Assembly: GCA_002786385.1 (NCBI GenBank)
Contig: PGCN01000007.1
Location: 124,001-188,000, forward strand
DNA: 64,000 nucleotides
Direction of reading: 5' to 3'
Source: Flavobacterium sp. FEMGT703F
GTDB taxonomy: Bacteria > Bacteroidota > Bacteroidia > Flavobacteriales > Flavobacteriaceae
The notes under the pieces were generated by a model. It was not told the DNA's origin. It did not search any database and was given only the letters and a program-made list of their open reading frames with translations. A program made the position numbers and the translations under genes. Numbering within the stretch: position 1 is the first letter of the stretch; each line of letters starts with the position of its first letter. Shown here in pieces: positions 7,567 to 15,837 of the stretch.

Positions 7567-8103
7567 TTATTCTATCCTATCATTCGCTATCAAATCGTTT
7601 AACCACTCTTCTTGTTTTTGCAATAGTAATAGTTGATACTGCTGTTTTACTAATTCCTTCGGACCGCATTTTTTCAAACTTTTCCTTGCTTTATCTTCCA
7701 AAATGAATATGGCTCCTTGATGTAATGCGTCCTCTTTATGAGCCTGCTCTTTTAAATAGTCAATGAGTTGGAGTGTTTTTAGTGTGGCTTGATATGCTTC
7801 TTCCATCTTGGGTAACTTCCGAATGATAGTCAACTGATAATGCTTACAATCGGCTAAGGCTTTCGCGAGAAATTTTTCTTTTTCTTCCTCCCAATCAGCA
7901 ATTTGATGAAAATCATTTGTTTCAGGTACTTTAGCTGTGGTCATAAAGTTTCCTATTTGTGATGCTCTTATCAAAGCAGTTGTTGGTAATTCTCGCAATC
8001 CCAATTCAAAAAGTGACAATTGACTTCGAGTAATATTTAATAACTCAGCCATTTCGCATTGCGTAAGATTCAACTCATTTCTGATGAAAGTGCTTTTTTT
8101 CAT
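7567..8103 (-). CDS. XRE-family helix-turn-helix regulator
   Basis: A 178-residue protein if started at the ATG at 8103; a TTG three codons upstream lies inside an operator half-site and is less likely. The N-terminal 50 residues (FIRNELNLTQCEMAELLNITRSQLSLFELG lies within) form a Cro/CI-type helix-turn-helix. The remaining 120 residues are charged and helical, with no named domain, and may be a dimerisation or sensing part. It stands alone between convergent and tandem neighbours. The nested palindrome directly upstream strongly suggests it represses its own gene. There is no toxin partner or prophage gene beside it. Confidence 0.8.
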   Translation of the reverse strand: MKKSTFIRNELNLTQCEMAELLNITRSQLSLFELGLRELPTTALIRASQIGNFMTTAKVPETNDFHQIADWEEEKEKFLAKALADCKHYQLTIIRKLPKMEEAYQATLKTLQLIDYLKEQAHKEDALHQGAIFILEDKARKSLKKCGPKELVKQQYQLLLLQKQEEWLNDLIANDRIE

Positions 8104-8104
8104 A

Positions 8105-8154
8105 TGTAGCAATTTTTTTGTAGCAATTTAAAATGCTACAGTATTATTGCTACA
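8105..8154 (-). promoter_or_regulatory. Nested four-half-site operator before the XRE gene
   Basis: Four copies of one 7-base half-site: TGTAGCA at 8105-8111 and 8119-8125, and its complement TGCTACA at 8134-8140 and 8148-8154. The arrangement is exactly symmetric about 8129.5 (centre TTTAAA). The outer pair extends to a perfect 10-base repeat (8104-8113 with 8146-8155). A TAAATTG sequence resembling a -7 box lies at the centre, so a bound repressor would cover the promoter and the start codon. Confidence 0.75.
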
Positions 8155-8181
8155 TAATGAAGCAAAGAAAGTGCCAAAGTA

Positions 8182-8207
8182 AAAAGCCCCGATTTCTCGA
8201 GGCTTTT
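8182..8207 (-). terminator. Terminator after sucD
   Basis: AAAAGCC pairs with GGCTTTT and the inner CGA with TCG, with one mismatch, around a short loop. Read leftward it is followed by a T-run. It lies 27 bp past the sucD stop codon. Confidence 0.75.
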
Positions 8208-8234
8208 CATTTATAATATATGTTGAGGGTCAAA

Positions 8235-9107
8235 TTATCCCATCACTTCTTTTACTTTTTTACCAATTTCGGCAGGAGAATCTACTACGTGGATACCACA
8301 TTCTCTCATGATGCGTTTTTTGGCTTCAGCGGTATCATCAGAACCACCAACAATAGCTCCGGCATGTCCCATAGTTCTTCCTTTAGGAGCAGTTTCACCG
8401 GCAATAAAACCAACTACCGGTTTACGGTTTCCGTCAGCTTTAATCCATCTGGCAGCATCAGCTTCTAACTGACCTCCGATTTCACCAATCATGATGATAC
8501 ATTCTGTTTCAGGATCGTTCATCAACAATTCAACTGCTTCTTTGGTAGTAGTTCCGATAATTGGATCTCCTCCGATACCGATGGCTGTGGTAATTCCCAT
8601 ACCTTGTTTTACTACTTGGTCAGCAGCTTCATATGTCAAAGTACCCGATTTAGATACAATACCAACATTTCCTTTTTTGAATACAAAGCCAGGCATAATA
8701 CCTACTTTGGCTTCTTCCGGAGTAATAACACCAGGACAGTTAGGACCAACCAAACGACAGTCTTTTCCTTTCACAAAGTTGTACGCTTTAATCATATCCG
8801 CCACCGGAATACCTTCAGTAATGGCAATGATTACTTTGATTCCTGCATCGGCAGCTTCCATAATAGCATCAGCAGCAAAGGCCGGTGGTACAAAAATAAT
8901 TGAAGTATCAGCTCCAGCTTGATCAACGGCGTCTTTAACCGTATTAAAAACCGGACGGTCTAAATGCGTAGAACCACCTTTTCCCGGTGTAACACCTCCA
9001 ACGACATTGGTTCCGTATTCAATCATTTGAGAAGCGTGAAAAGTTCCCTCACTTCCGGTAAAACCTTGAACTATTATTTTTGAATTTTTATTGACTAAAA
9101 CGCTCAT
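8235..9107 (-). CDS. sucD: Succinate-CoA ligase [ADP-forming] subunit alpha
   Basis: 290 residues, the normal SucD length. The enzyme interconverts succinyl-CoA and succinate with formation of ATP or GTP in the TCA cycle. Seen are the N-terminal CoA-binding fold ([14 protein letters not shown]), the segment GPNCPGVI (121-128), and the phosphorylated histidine in GHAGAIVGG (His247). The beta subunit gene sucC is not in this window, so the two are unlinked here, as is usual in flavobacteria. It is the last gene of the leftward lipid A block but has its own -7 box and terminator, so it is probably also transcribed alone. Confidence 0.97.
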   Translation of the reverse strand: MSVLVNKNSKIIVQGFTGSEGTFHASQMIEYGTNVVGGVTPGKGGSTHLDRPVFNTVKDAVDQAGADTSIIFVPPAFAADAIMEAADAGIKVIIAITEGIPVADMIKAYNFVKGKDCRLVGPNCPGVITPEEAKVGIMPGFVFKKGNVGIVSKSGTLTYEAADQVVKQGMGITTAIGIGGDPIIGTTTKEAVELLMNDPETECIIMIGEIGGQLEADAARWIKADGNRKPVVGFIAGETAPKGRTMGHAGAIVGGSDDTAEAKKRIMRECGIHVVDSPAEIGKKVKEVMG

Positions 9108-9144
9108 GTTTGTGTTTGTTTTTTTGTGTTTATTTTATGTGTTG

Positions 9145-9152
9145 CAAAAGTA
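9145..9152 (-). promoter_or_regulatory. -7 box of the sucD promoter
   Basis: The minus strand reads TACTTTTGC, matching TAnnTTTG exactly, 37 bp before the sucD start. No clear -33 TTG is seen. Confidence 0.45.
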
Positions 9153-9203
9153 TGAAATAGTATTCAGTGTTTCGTGTTCCGTTTACAGTTTTTTGTAAAA
9201 TTA

Positions 9204-9563
9204 CTATAGTTGGCTCATTTGGTAACCGCGATACAGTTTATCGTCTTTAACTTCCCAAATCACCATAAAATGGGCTAGTAACATTTCCTCTCTCGGATTT
9301 TCAATAGTTTTTACATAATGTGAATAACGAACACTCACCGTATTACCCTCTGAAAGAATATGTGTTATTCGGGTTTTAGAGCGAACGTAGGCTTTACTGA
9401 GTCCTTCGCTCAACTCAATCATTTGATCTTTGTTGAGTTTTAAAAAGCCTTTGGTACTATGCCATTCTAAAATAACATCGGGATGCAATAGTGCATTAAC
9501 TTTTTCCGATTCCAATAAAACATCGGATTTGTAAAAATTTTGAACGATAGTTTTAGCGCCCAT
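9204..9563 (-). CDS. NTF2/SnoaL-like fold protein
   Basis: A 119-residue protein with the pattern of the nuclear-transport-factor-2-like (SnoaL/ketosteroid isomerase-like) fold: VQNFYKSDVLLESEKVNALL at the start, then LHPDVILEWHSTKG, and a C-terminal strand set ending MVIWEVKDDKLYRGYQMSQ. Such domains bind small hydrophobic ligands or act as accessory subunits; the role here is unknown. It follows the lpxD-like gene by 3 bp and is therefore almost certainly cotranscribed with it, hinting at a link to lipid or envelope metabolism. Confidence 0.75.
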   Translation of the reverse strand: MGAKTIVQNFYKSDVLLESEKVNALLHPDVILEWHSTKGFLKLNKDQMIELSEGLSKAYVRSKTRITHILSEGNTVSVRYSHYVKTIENPREEMLLAHFMVIWEVKDDKLYRGYQMSQL

Positions 9564-9566
9564 AAC

Positions 9567-10496
9567 TTATTTCAATTTATTTAAAAGATCAGGGATACGT
9601 TTTACGTTGGCCAATTGCTTTAGTTTTTCACGAGATTCCTCCACCGGCGTACCGAAATAGCTTTTTCCGCCTTCGATGGATTTGGTTACACCGGTTTGTC
9701 CTAACACTACAGCTTTGGCTCCGATAGTGATGCCGCTGGTTGTGCCGACTTGACCCCAAAGGGTAACTTCGTCTTCAATAACCACACAACCGGCAATACC
9801 GGTTTGAGATGCAATCAAGCATTTTTTACCGATAACAGTATCGTGACCCACATGCACTTGATTGTCTATTTTGGTTCCGGCGCCAATAGTTGTATCACCG
9901 GTAACACCTTTATCGATGGTACACAATGCTCCGATGCCGACATGGTCTTCAATCACAACTCTGCCGCCGGACAACAATTGATCAAAGCCTTCCGGACGTT
10001 TTTTGTAATAAAAAGCATCTGCTCCTAGTACCGTTCCGGAATGAATAATCACATTATCGCCTATTACCGTATTATCGTATACAATGACATTGGCGTGCAA
10101 CAAACAGTTTTTCCCGATGCTCACGTTATTGCCGATAAAACAATTGGGTTGAATAACAGTTCCCTCTCCTATTTGAGCTGAAGTCGAAATACTGACATTG
10201 GCGGCTACAAAAGGACGAAAATGCTTGGTTAGCACATTGAAATCACGGAAAGGGTCGTCTGAAATCAATAGAGCTTTGCCGTCAGGACAATCTACTTCTT
10301 TGTTGATTAAAACAATAGTCGCCGCCGATTGCAAGGCTTTATCGTAATATTTCGGATGGTCGACAAAAACAATATCACCGGGTTCAACCACGTGAATTTC
10401 GTTCATGCCATGAACCGCAAAATCATCGGCACCAACATAAGTACTACCAATGATATTCGCAATTTCTTTAAGTGTATGTATTCTTGGAAATTTCAT
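9567..10496 (-). CDS. LpxD-like N-acyltransferase (second copy)
   Basis: 309 residues: an N-terminal LpxD-type domain of about 100 residues and a long left-handed beta-helix of hexapeptide repeats (CFIGNNVSIGKNCLLHANVI and following). The helix includes the conserved HSGTVLGADAF and NQVHVGHDTVIG segments with the histidines used in acyl transfer. It is shorter than and clearly diverged from the LpxD at 13423-14448. LpxD adds a hydroxyacyl chain to UDP-glucosamine during lipid A synthesis. Two LpxD-like genes in one operon may have different acyl-chain or sugar preferences. Annotated at family level only. Confidence 0.82.
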   Translation of the reverse strand: MKFPRIHTLKEIANIIGSTYVGADDFAVHGMNEIHVVEPGDIVFVDHPKYYDKALQSAATIVLINKEVDCPDGKALLISDDPFRDFNVLTKHFRPFVAANVSISTSAQIGEGTVIQPNCFIGNNVSIGKNCLLHANVIVYDNTVIGDNVIIHSGTVLGADAFYYKKRPEGFDQLLSGGRVVIEDHVGIGALCTIDKGVTGDTTIGAGTKIDNQVHVGHDTVIGKKCLIASQTGIAGCVVIEDEVTLWGQVGTTSGITIGAKAVVLGQTGVTKSIEGGKSYFGTPVEESREKLKQLANVKRIPDLLNKLK

Positions 10497-10571
10497 ACTT
10501 GATTTGATAATTTGAGAATTTAAAAATTTGAAGATGAATTAAATCTTCAAATCACTTCATTTTCAAATTAA

Positions 10572-11132
10572 TTACACTCTTTCCATGTATTTACCGGTAG
10601 CTGTATCAATTTTGATTTTGTCACCTTCGTTGATAAATAACGGAACGTTTACCGCAGCTCCTGTTTCTACTTTAGCCGGTTTGGTGGCATTGGTAGCAGT
10701 GTTTCCTTTTACGCCAGGTTCTGTGTAAGTTACTTCTAAGATGATAGAAGCCGGCATGTCTACAGCTAACGGCATATCAGTTTCGGTATTGATTTGAACC
10801 ATTACGTTAGTCCCTTCTTTTAACAAATCCGGAGCATCTAAAACGTCTCTGTTCAAGGTAATTTGCTCGTAAGATTCTGTATTCATAAAGTGGAAATCAT
10901 TCCCTTCAGCATACAAATATTGGAAAGTATGTGTTTCCACACGAACTACATCAATTTTGTGTCCTGCAGAAAAAGTATTGTCCAATACTTTACCGTTGGT
11001 TAAACTTTTCAATTTGGTTCTAACGAAAGCCGGACCTTTACCCGGTTTTACGTGTAAAAATTCGATAATTTTATAAATATCGTGGTTAAACTTAATGCAT
11101 AATCCGTTTCTAATATCTGCTGTAGATGCCAT
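10572..11132 (-). CDS. efp: Translation elongation factor P
   Basis: 186 residues, three beta-barrel domains, standard EF-P length. It relieves ribosome stalling at proline runs. The N-terminal domain contains HVKPGKGPAFVRTK, where the Lys of PGKG is the residue that is modified in many bacteria. The C-terminal domain is intact (KIDTATGKYMERV at the end). No EpmA/EpmB-type modification gene is beside it. It lies within the lipid A operon between lpxA and the second lpxD-like gene, a placement seen in other flavobacteria. Confidence 0.96.
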   Translation of the reverse strand: MASTADIRNGLCIKFNHDIYKIIEFLHVKPGKGPAFVRTKLKSLTNGKVLDNTFSAGHKIDVVRVETHTFQYLYAEGNDFHFMNTESYEQITLNRDVLDAPDLLKEGTNVMVQINTETDMPLAVDMPASIILEVTYTEPGVKGNTATNATKPAKVETGAAVNVPLFINEGDKIKIDTATGKYMERV

Positions 11133-11185
11133 TGTAATTTATGTTTTTATATTTATTGTTTGTGGTTTGTGTGAACTGTTAACTC

Positions 11186-11971
11186 TTAGTAAGATCCTGA
11201 ATAACCTTTCATAATTCCTCTCGAAGAGTTTCTGATGAAATCTAAAATCTCATCGCGCTCCGGTGTGGCTTCCATCTCACCTTCAATGATGGCCATCGCT
11301 TGAGAAGTATTGTAATTTTTCTGGTATAAAATTCTGTAAATGTCTTGAATCTCTCTGATTTTTTCAGAAGTGAATCCGCGACGTCTTAAGCCAACCGAAT
11401 TGATCCCAACATACGATAAAGGTTCTTTAGCCGCTTTGGTGTATGGCGGAACGTCTTTACGAACCAATGAACCACCTGAAATCATAGCGTGATCTCCGAT
11501 GTGTATGAATTGATGGATTGCCGCCAAACCACCGATGATAGCATAATTACCAACCGTTACGTGTCCGGCCAAAGCTACACCGTTTACAATAATGGCATTG
11601 TCTCCAATATGACAGTCGTGCGCAATGTGCGCAGTAGCCATCACCAAACAGTTTTTACCGATTACGGTTTGACCCGATGCGATAGTACCGCGATTGATGG
11701 TTACGCATTCACGAATGGTAGAATTATCGCCAATAATGGCCAAGGAATCTTCGCCGCCGAATTTCAAATCTTGTGGTACTGCAGCAATAACAGCACCCGG
11801 AAAGATGTTACAGTTTTTACCGATACGCGCGCCTTCCATAATGGTTACGTTAGAACCTATCCAAGTTCCTTCTCCGATAATTACATTATTGTGTATGGTT
11901 GTAAATGGTTCTATTACGACATTCTTCGCGATTTTCGCTCCGGGATGTACATAGGCTAATGGTTGGTTCAT
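11186..11971 (-). CDS. lpxA: Acyl-ACP--UDP-N-acetylglucosamine O-acyltransferase
   Basis: 261 residues, the standard LpxA length. It performs the first step of lipid A synthesis, placing a 3-hydroxyacyl chain on UDP-GlcNAc. The left-handed beta-helix runs over about the first 180 residues (VHPGAKIAKNVVIEPFTTI and following), with the catalytic histidine in the TAHIAHDCHIG segment. The helical C-terminal domain (GLRRRGFTSEKI onward) is typical. It starts 10 bp after the lpxC-fabZ stop codon, so the two are cotranscribed. Confidence 0.97.
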   Translation of the reverse strand: MNQPLAYVHPGAKIAKNVVIEPFTTIHNNVIIGEGTWIGSNVTIMEGARIGKNCNIFPGAVIAAVPQDLKFGGEDSLAIIGDNSTIRECVTINRGTIASGQTVIGKNCLVMATAHIAHDCHIGDNAIIVNGVALAGHVTVGNYAIIGGLAAIHQFIHIGDHAMISGGSLVRKDVPPYTKAAKEPLSYVGINSVGLRRRGFTSEKIREIQDIYRILYQKNYNTSQAMAIIEGEMEATPERDEILDFIRNSSRGIMKGYSGSY

Positions 11972-11981
11972 AAGTAACTAT

Positions 11982-13370
11982 TTAATTTTTTTTGGCAATT
12001 TGTGCCATTAATTCTGCTTCCGCAACTAATTTACCGTTGGCATAGGCATTGGCTTGCATATGGCAAATACCTCTTCTGATTGGTGAAATTAAATCACATT
12101 TAAATACCAAGGTATCTCCTGGTAAGACTTTATGCTTGAATTTTACGTTGTCGATTTTCATGAAATATGTCAGGTAGTTTTCCGGATCCGGAACCGAACT
12201 TAAAATTAAGATTCCTCCGGTTTGTGCCATCGCTTCTACGATTAAAACGCCTGGCATCACTGGTGCGCCGGGAAAATGTCCTACGAAAAAGTCTTCGTTC
12301 ATGGTTACGTTTTTCAAACCTACTACATGATTGTCTGACATTTCCAAAATTTTGTCTACCAATAAAAATGGCGGACGGTGCGGCAACATGGCCATGATTT
12401 TATTCACATCCATCAAAGGTTCCTTGTGTAAGTCGTACACCGGAATTTGATTGCGTTGTTCTATCTTAATGATTTTGGATAATTTCTTAGCAAACTGTGT
12501 GTTTACGTAATGTCCGGGTTTGTTGGCAATTACTTTTCCTTTAATGCGAGTACCGATTAAAGCCAAATCACCAATCACATCCAACAACTTATGACGCGCT
12601 GCTTCATTAGGATAATGCAAAGTCAAATTGTCTAATATACCGTTAGGTTTCACCGAAATTTTTTCTTTACCGAAAGCCACTTTCAAATTGTTCATGGTTT
12701 TTTCGGAGATTTCCTTGTCTACATAAACAATAGCATTGTTTAAGTCACCGCCTTTAATTAAACCGTTGTCTAATAAAGTTTCCAATTCATGCAAGAAACT
12801 AAACGTTCGGGCATCGGATATTTCCGTTTTGAAATCGGCTATATTCTTTAACGTTGCGTTTTGAGTTCCTAAAACTTTTGTACCAAAATCTACCATAGTA
12901 GTCACTTGATAATCATCGGCAGGCATCACTAAGATTTCACTACCGGTAGCTTCATCCATAAAAGAAATGACTTCTTTTACCACATAGTAACATCTTTCGG
13001 CATCTTGCTCTACAATGCCGGCTTTCTCGATAGCTTCTACAAAAAACTTTGAAGATCCATCCATAATAGGCGGTTCTGATTCGTTCAACTCGATAATCAC
13101 ATTATCAACATCACAGCCTACAAAAGCTGCTAAAACATGCTCAGAGGTTTGAATTTTAACGCCTAGTTTTTCAAGATTGGTACCTCTTTGGGTGTTTACC
13201 ACATAATTGGCATCGGCTTCTATAATTGGGCTGCCTTCTAAATCAACTCTGACAAAAGTGTAGCCATTATTGATTGGTGCCGGTTTGAAAGTCATTTTTA
13301 CTTCTTTCCCGGTGTGTAAACCAACACCGGTAAGAGAAACTTCGTTCTGGATGGTTTTTTGTTTAACCAT
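11982..13370 (-). CDS. lpxC/fabZ: Bifunctional LpxC deacetylase / FabZ dehydratase
   Basis: 462 residues joining two enzymes. About residues 1-305 are LpxC (QNEVSLTGVGLHTGKEV start; SEHVLAAF; DGSSKFFVEA; LDVIGDLAL), the zinc enzyme that deacetylates UDP-3-O-acyl-GlcNAc, the committed step of lipid A synthesis. About residues 315-462 are FabZ (LPHRPPFLLVDKI; GHFPGAPVMPGVL with the catalytic His), which dehydrates 3-hydroxyacyl-ACP. Both compete for the same hydroxyacyl-ACP pool, so the fusion fixes their ratio. This fusion is characteristic of Bacteroidetes. Both halves look complete. Confidence 0.97.
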   Translation of the reverse strand: MVKQKTIQNEVSLTGVGLHTGKEVKMTFKPAPINNGYTFVRVDLEGSPIIEADANYVVNTQRGTNLEKLGVKIQTSEHVLAAFVGCDVDNVIIELNESEPPIMDGSSKFFVEAIEKAGIVEQDAERCYYVVKEVISFMDEATGSEILVMPADDYQVTTMVDFGTKVLGTQNATLKNIADFKTEISDARTFSFLHELETLLDNGLIKGGDLNNAIVYVDKEISEKTMNNLKVAFGKEKISVKPNGILDNLTLHYPNEAARHKLLDVIGDLALIGTRIKGKVIANKPGHYVNTQFAKKLSKIIKIEQRNQIPVYDLHKEPLMDVNKIMAMLPHRPPFLLVDKILEMSDNHVVGLKNVTMNEDFFVGHFPGAPVMPGVLIVEAMAQTGGILILSSVPDPENYLTYFMKIDNVKFKHKVLPGDTLVFKCDLISPIRRGICHMQANAYANGKLVAEAELMAQIAKKN

Positions 13371-13422
13371 TGGTATGCTTTTTTTAGTTTAGTTTATTAC
13401 AAATACGCCATCGGATTTCCGA

Positions 13423-14448
13423 TTACGAATTGGGCTTGTTTTTCTTTAATTCTTCTATTTCTGCTACAATTTTAGGCAAGTTTCTGAAATGTACATACGA
13501 CTTGTTCCAATCGCTGTAATTGAAAGACGGAGAACCTTGTAAGGTTTCGCCATCCGGAATATTTCTTCCGATGCCTGACTGCGCCTGTACACGAACATTA
13601 TTTCCAATAGTCAAATGTCCGGCTATGCCAACTTGACCGCCAATCATACAACTTTTACCGATTTTGGTTGAACCTGCAACACCGGTTTGAGCAGCAATTA
13701 CAGTGTTTTCACCAATTTCGACATTGTGGGCAATCTGAATTTGGTTGTCGAGCTTTACCCCTTTTCTGATGATGGTTGAGCCTAACGTTGCCCTGTCGAT
13801 GGTTGTGCAAGAACCCACTTCTACATTATCTTCTAAAATAACATTGCCGATTTGCGGTACTTTGTTGTACGTGCCGTCTTCTTGCGGTGCAAAACCAAAT
13901 CCGTCTGAACCGATAATGGTTCCGGAATGGATCACACAATTTTTTCCGATAACGGATTCCGAATAAATACGGACGCCGGCAAAGAAAATACAATCATCAC
14001 CAATCGTCACATTATCGCCTATAAATGAATTCGGATAAATCTTCACATTTTTACCAATCACTACATTTTTACCAATGTAACAGAAACTTCCTAAATAGAG
14101 GTTTTCGCCGTAAGTAACATTTTCAGAAATCACCGAAGGTTGTTCGATACCTGATTTCATCAACTTTACTTGGTTGTAGTATTCCAATAATTTGGAAAAC
14201 GATTGGTAAGCATCTTCCACCTTAATCAGTGTGGTTTTTAACTCATTCTCCGGTTCAAAAGTCGAATTGACTATAGTAATGGTAGCGTTAGTCGAATAGA
14301 TATAATTGACATATTTAGGATTGGCCAAAAAGGTCAATGATCCTTCCGTTCCTTCTTCAATTTTAGATAATTTGAATACCTCGGCGTTAGGATTTCCCAC
14401 CACTTCGCCTTCTAAAATTCCTGCTATTTGAGCTGCTGTAAACTTCAT
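13423..14448 (-). CDS. lpxD: UDP-3-O-(3-hydroxyacyl)glucosamine N-acyltransferase LpxD
   Basis: 341 residues, the standard LpxD length. The N-terminal uridine-binding domain (MKFTAAQIAGILEGEVVGNP) is followed by a left-handed beta-helix with HSGTIIGSDGFGFAP and NQIQIAHNVEIGENTVIAAQ, which carry the conserved catalytic and binding histidines. A helical C-terminal tail closes the protein. It adds the second acyl chain in lipid A synthesis. The gene lies 52 bp upstream of lpxC-fabZ on the same strand. Compare the shorter paralogue at 9567-10496. Confidence 0.95.
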   Translation of the reverse strand: MKFTAAQIAGILEGEVVGNPNAEVFKLSKIEEGTEGSLTFLANPKYVNYIYSTNATITIVNSTFEPENELKTTLIKVEDAYQSFSKLLEYYNQVKLMKSGIEQPSVISENVTYGENLYLGSFCYIGKNVVIGKNVKIYPNSFIGDNVTIGDDCIFFAGVRIYSESVIGKNCVIHSGTIIGSDGFGFAPQEDGTYNKVPQIGNVILEDNVEVGSCTTIDRATLGSTIIRKGVKLDNQIQIAHNVEIGENTVIAAQTGVAGSTKIGKSCMIGGQVGIAGHLTIGNNVRVQAQSGIGRNIPDGETLQGSPSFNYSDWNKSYVHFRNLPKIVAEIEELKKNKPNS

Positions 14449-14571
14449 CTTGTATTAGTTGTTAAGTATGAACTTAAGATGAAAGTCACTATAGTCATTT
14501 TTCGGTAATTGCATCAAAAGAGTATTAGCTGGTTTCATTGCCACAAAAGTATAAAAAAAACATTTTTAATG

Positions 14572-15807
14572 TTAAATTTCCGAAAGTTGTTTTGGATAGC
14601 AAATAAAATACTTGGTCACTGGTTTCGACAAGGCTTTCAAATTCAGCTGGTCGGAAGCTTCCACTACATCTTCTATAGTTCGGTCTTTTTTCAGAATTCG
14701 AATCGGTTCTGCATCTTTATTATAAGCTTGATTTTTGATTTTTCCTTTAAAGATAAAATACTTGGTGTCTTGCAAACTTAAGTTGTGCTTTTTGGCAAAG
14801 GCAGCTGACATTTCCTGTAACGCTTCCACCGGAAATTTTTCGCTGTTGAGCTTGACTTTTGATAAGTCGCGATTGATAATCATTTTACTTAAACTGCTCA
14901 AAATAAAATCGTCGTGGTATTGCCAATTTTTTAAAGCGCTAATAATATCAAAATCATCTAATTGCGCAAAAGTATCTAAATCGATAGTGGAGAAATTTTC
15001 AAGAGTCACTTTGTGCTCCATAAAGTATTTTAGCGGCCGACTACATTCGATAGCAATTCCTTTTTGAAGCAACTCTTTGGCACGTTGTAAAGTCTTGGTC
15101 AAGGTCAATTCGGCCACCAAACTCGTCTTGTGCAAATAGGCTTGCCAATACATTAATCGGCGCGCCATTAGGAATTTTTCAATCGAATAAATCCCTTTTT
15201 CTTCCATCACCAAAACATCATCCACCACATTCATCATTTGAATCAAACGATCAGAATTGATATTCCCTTCGGCTACGCCCGAATAAAAACTATCGCGTTT
15301 CAAATAATCCATGCGATCCATATCGAGCTGACTCGAAATCAATTGCAACATAAACTTGCGATGGTATTCGCCTTTAAAAACCTGTATGGCCAAGCTCAAT
15401 TGTCCGTCAAACTCTTGATTCAATTGGTTCATGAATAACAGCGAAATGGCTTCGTGGTTGACTTCTTCAACTATACTGTGTTCCATGGCATGGGAAAACG
15501 GACCATGACCGATATCGTGCAAAAGAATAGCGATATAAAGTGCATTTTCTTCTTCTTTTGAAATGGCTACGCCTTTAAAACGAAGTACTTCAACCGCTTG
15601 TTGCATCATGTGCATGGCGCCTAGTGCGTGATGAAAACGCGTATGATGCGCTCCCGGATACACTAAATACGATAATCCCATTTGGGAAATGCGTCGCAAT
15701 CGCTGGAAATACGGATGTTGCACTAAATCGTAGACCAACGAATTCGGAATGGTGATAAATCCGTAAATCGGATCGTTGAATATTTTTAATTTATTGGTTT
15801 GACTCAC
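14572..15807 (-). CDS. HD-domain phosphohydrolase
   Basis: 411 residues. The N-terminal HD domain shows the metal ligands in TRFHHALGAMHMM, ILLHDIGHGPFSHAMEH and later QLDMDRMDYLKRD, the pattern of the dGTPase/YdhJ-like branch of HD hydrolases. The C-terminal half is helical and unassigned. Related proteins cleave nucleotides or act as dNTPases, but the substrate here cannot be told from sequence. The gene sits between menD (30 bp) and lpxD (123 bp) on the same strand, an order common in flavobacteria. Confidence 0.88.
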   Translation of the reverse strand: MSQTNKLKIFNDPIYGFITIPNSLVYDLVQHPYFQRLRRISQMGLSYLVYPGAHHTRFHHALGAMHMMQQAVEVLRFKGVAISKEEENALYIAILLHDIGHGPFSHAMEHSIVEEVNHEAISLLFMNQLNQEFDGQLSLAIQVFKGEYHRKFMLQLISSQLDMDRMDYLKRDSFYSGVAEGNINSDRLIQMMNVVDDVLVMEEKGIYSIEKFLMARRLMYWQAYLHKTSLVAELTLTKTLQRAKELLQKGIAIECSRPLKYFMEHKVTLENFSTIDLDTFAQLDDFDIISALKNWQYHDDFILSSLSKMIINRDLSKVKLNSEKFPVEALQEMSAAFAKKHNLSLQDTKYFIFKGKIKNQAYNKDAEPIRILKKDRTIEDVVEASDQLNLKALSKPVTKYFICYPKQLSEI

Positions 15808-15837
15808 AGTAAAATCGATTTTGGTAAAGATATAAAT

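Noticed and set aside
7567..8155. XRE gene as antitoxin or prophage repressor
   Set aside because: There is no toxin, integrase or other phage gene nearby; both neighbours are ordinary genes. A standalone regulator is the simpler reading.
8491..8922. Plus-strand frames opposite sucD
   Set aside because: sucD is complete and conserved; the opposing frames have no recognisable domain and are typical long shadows.
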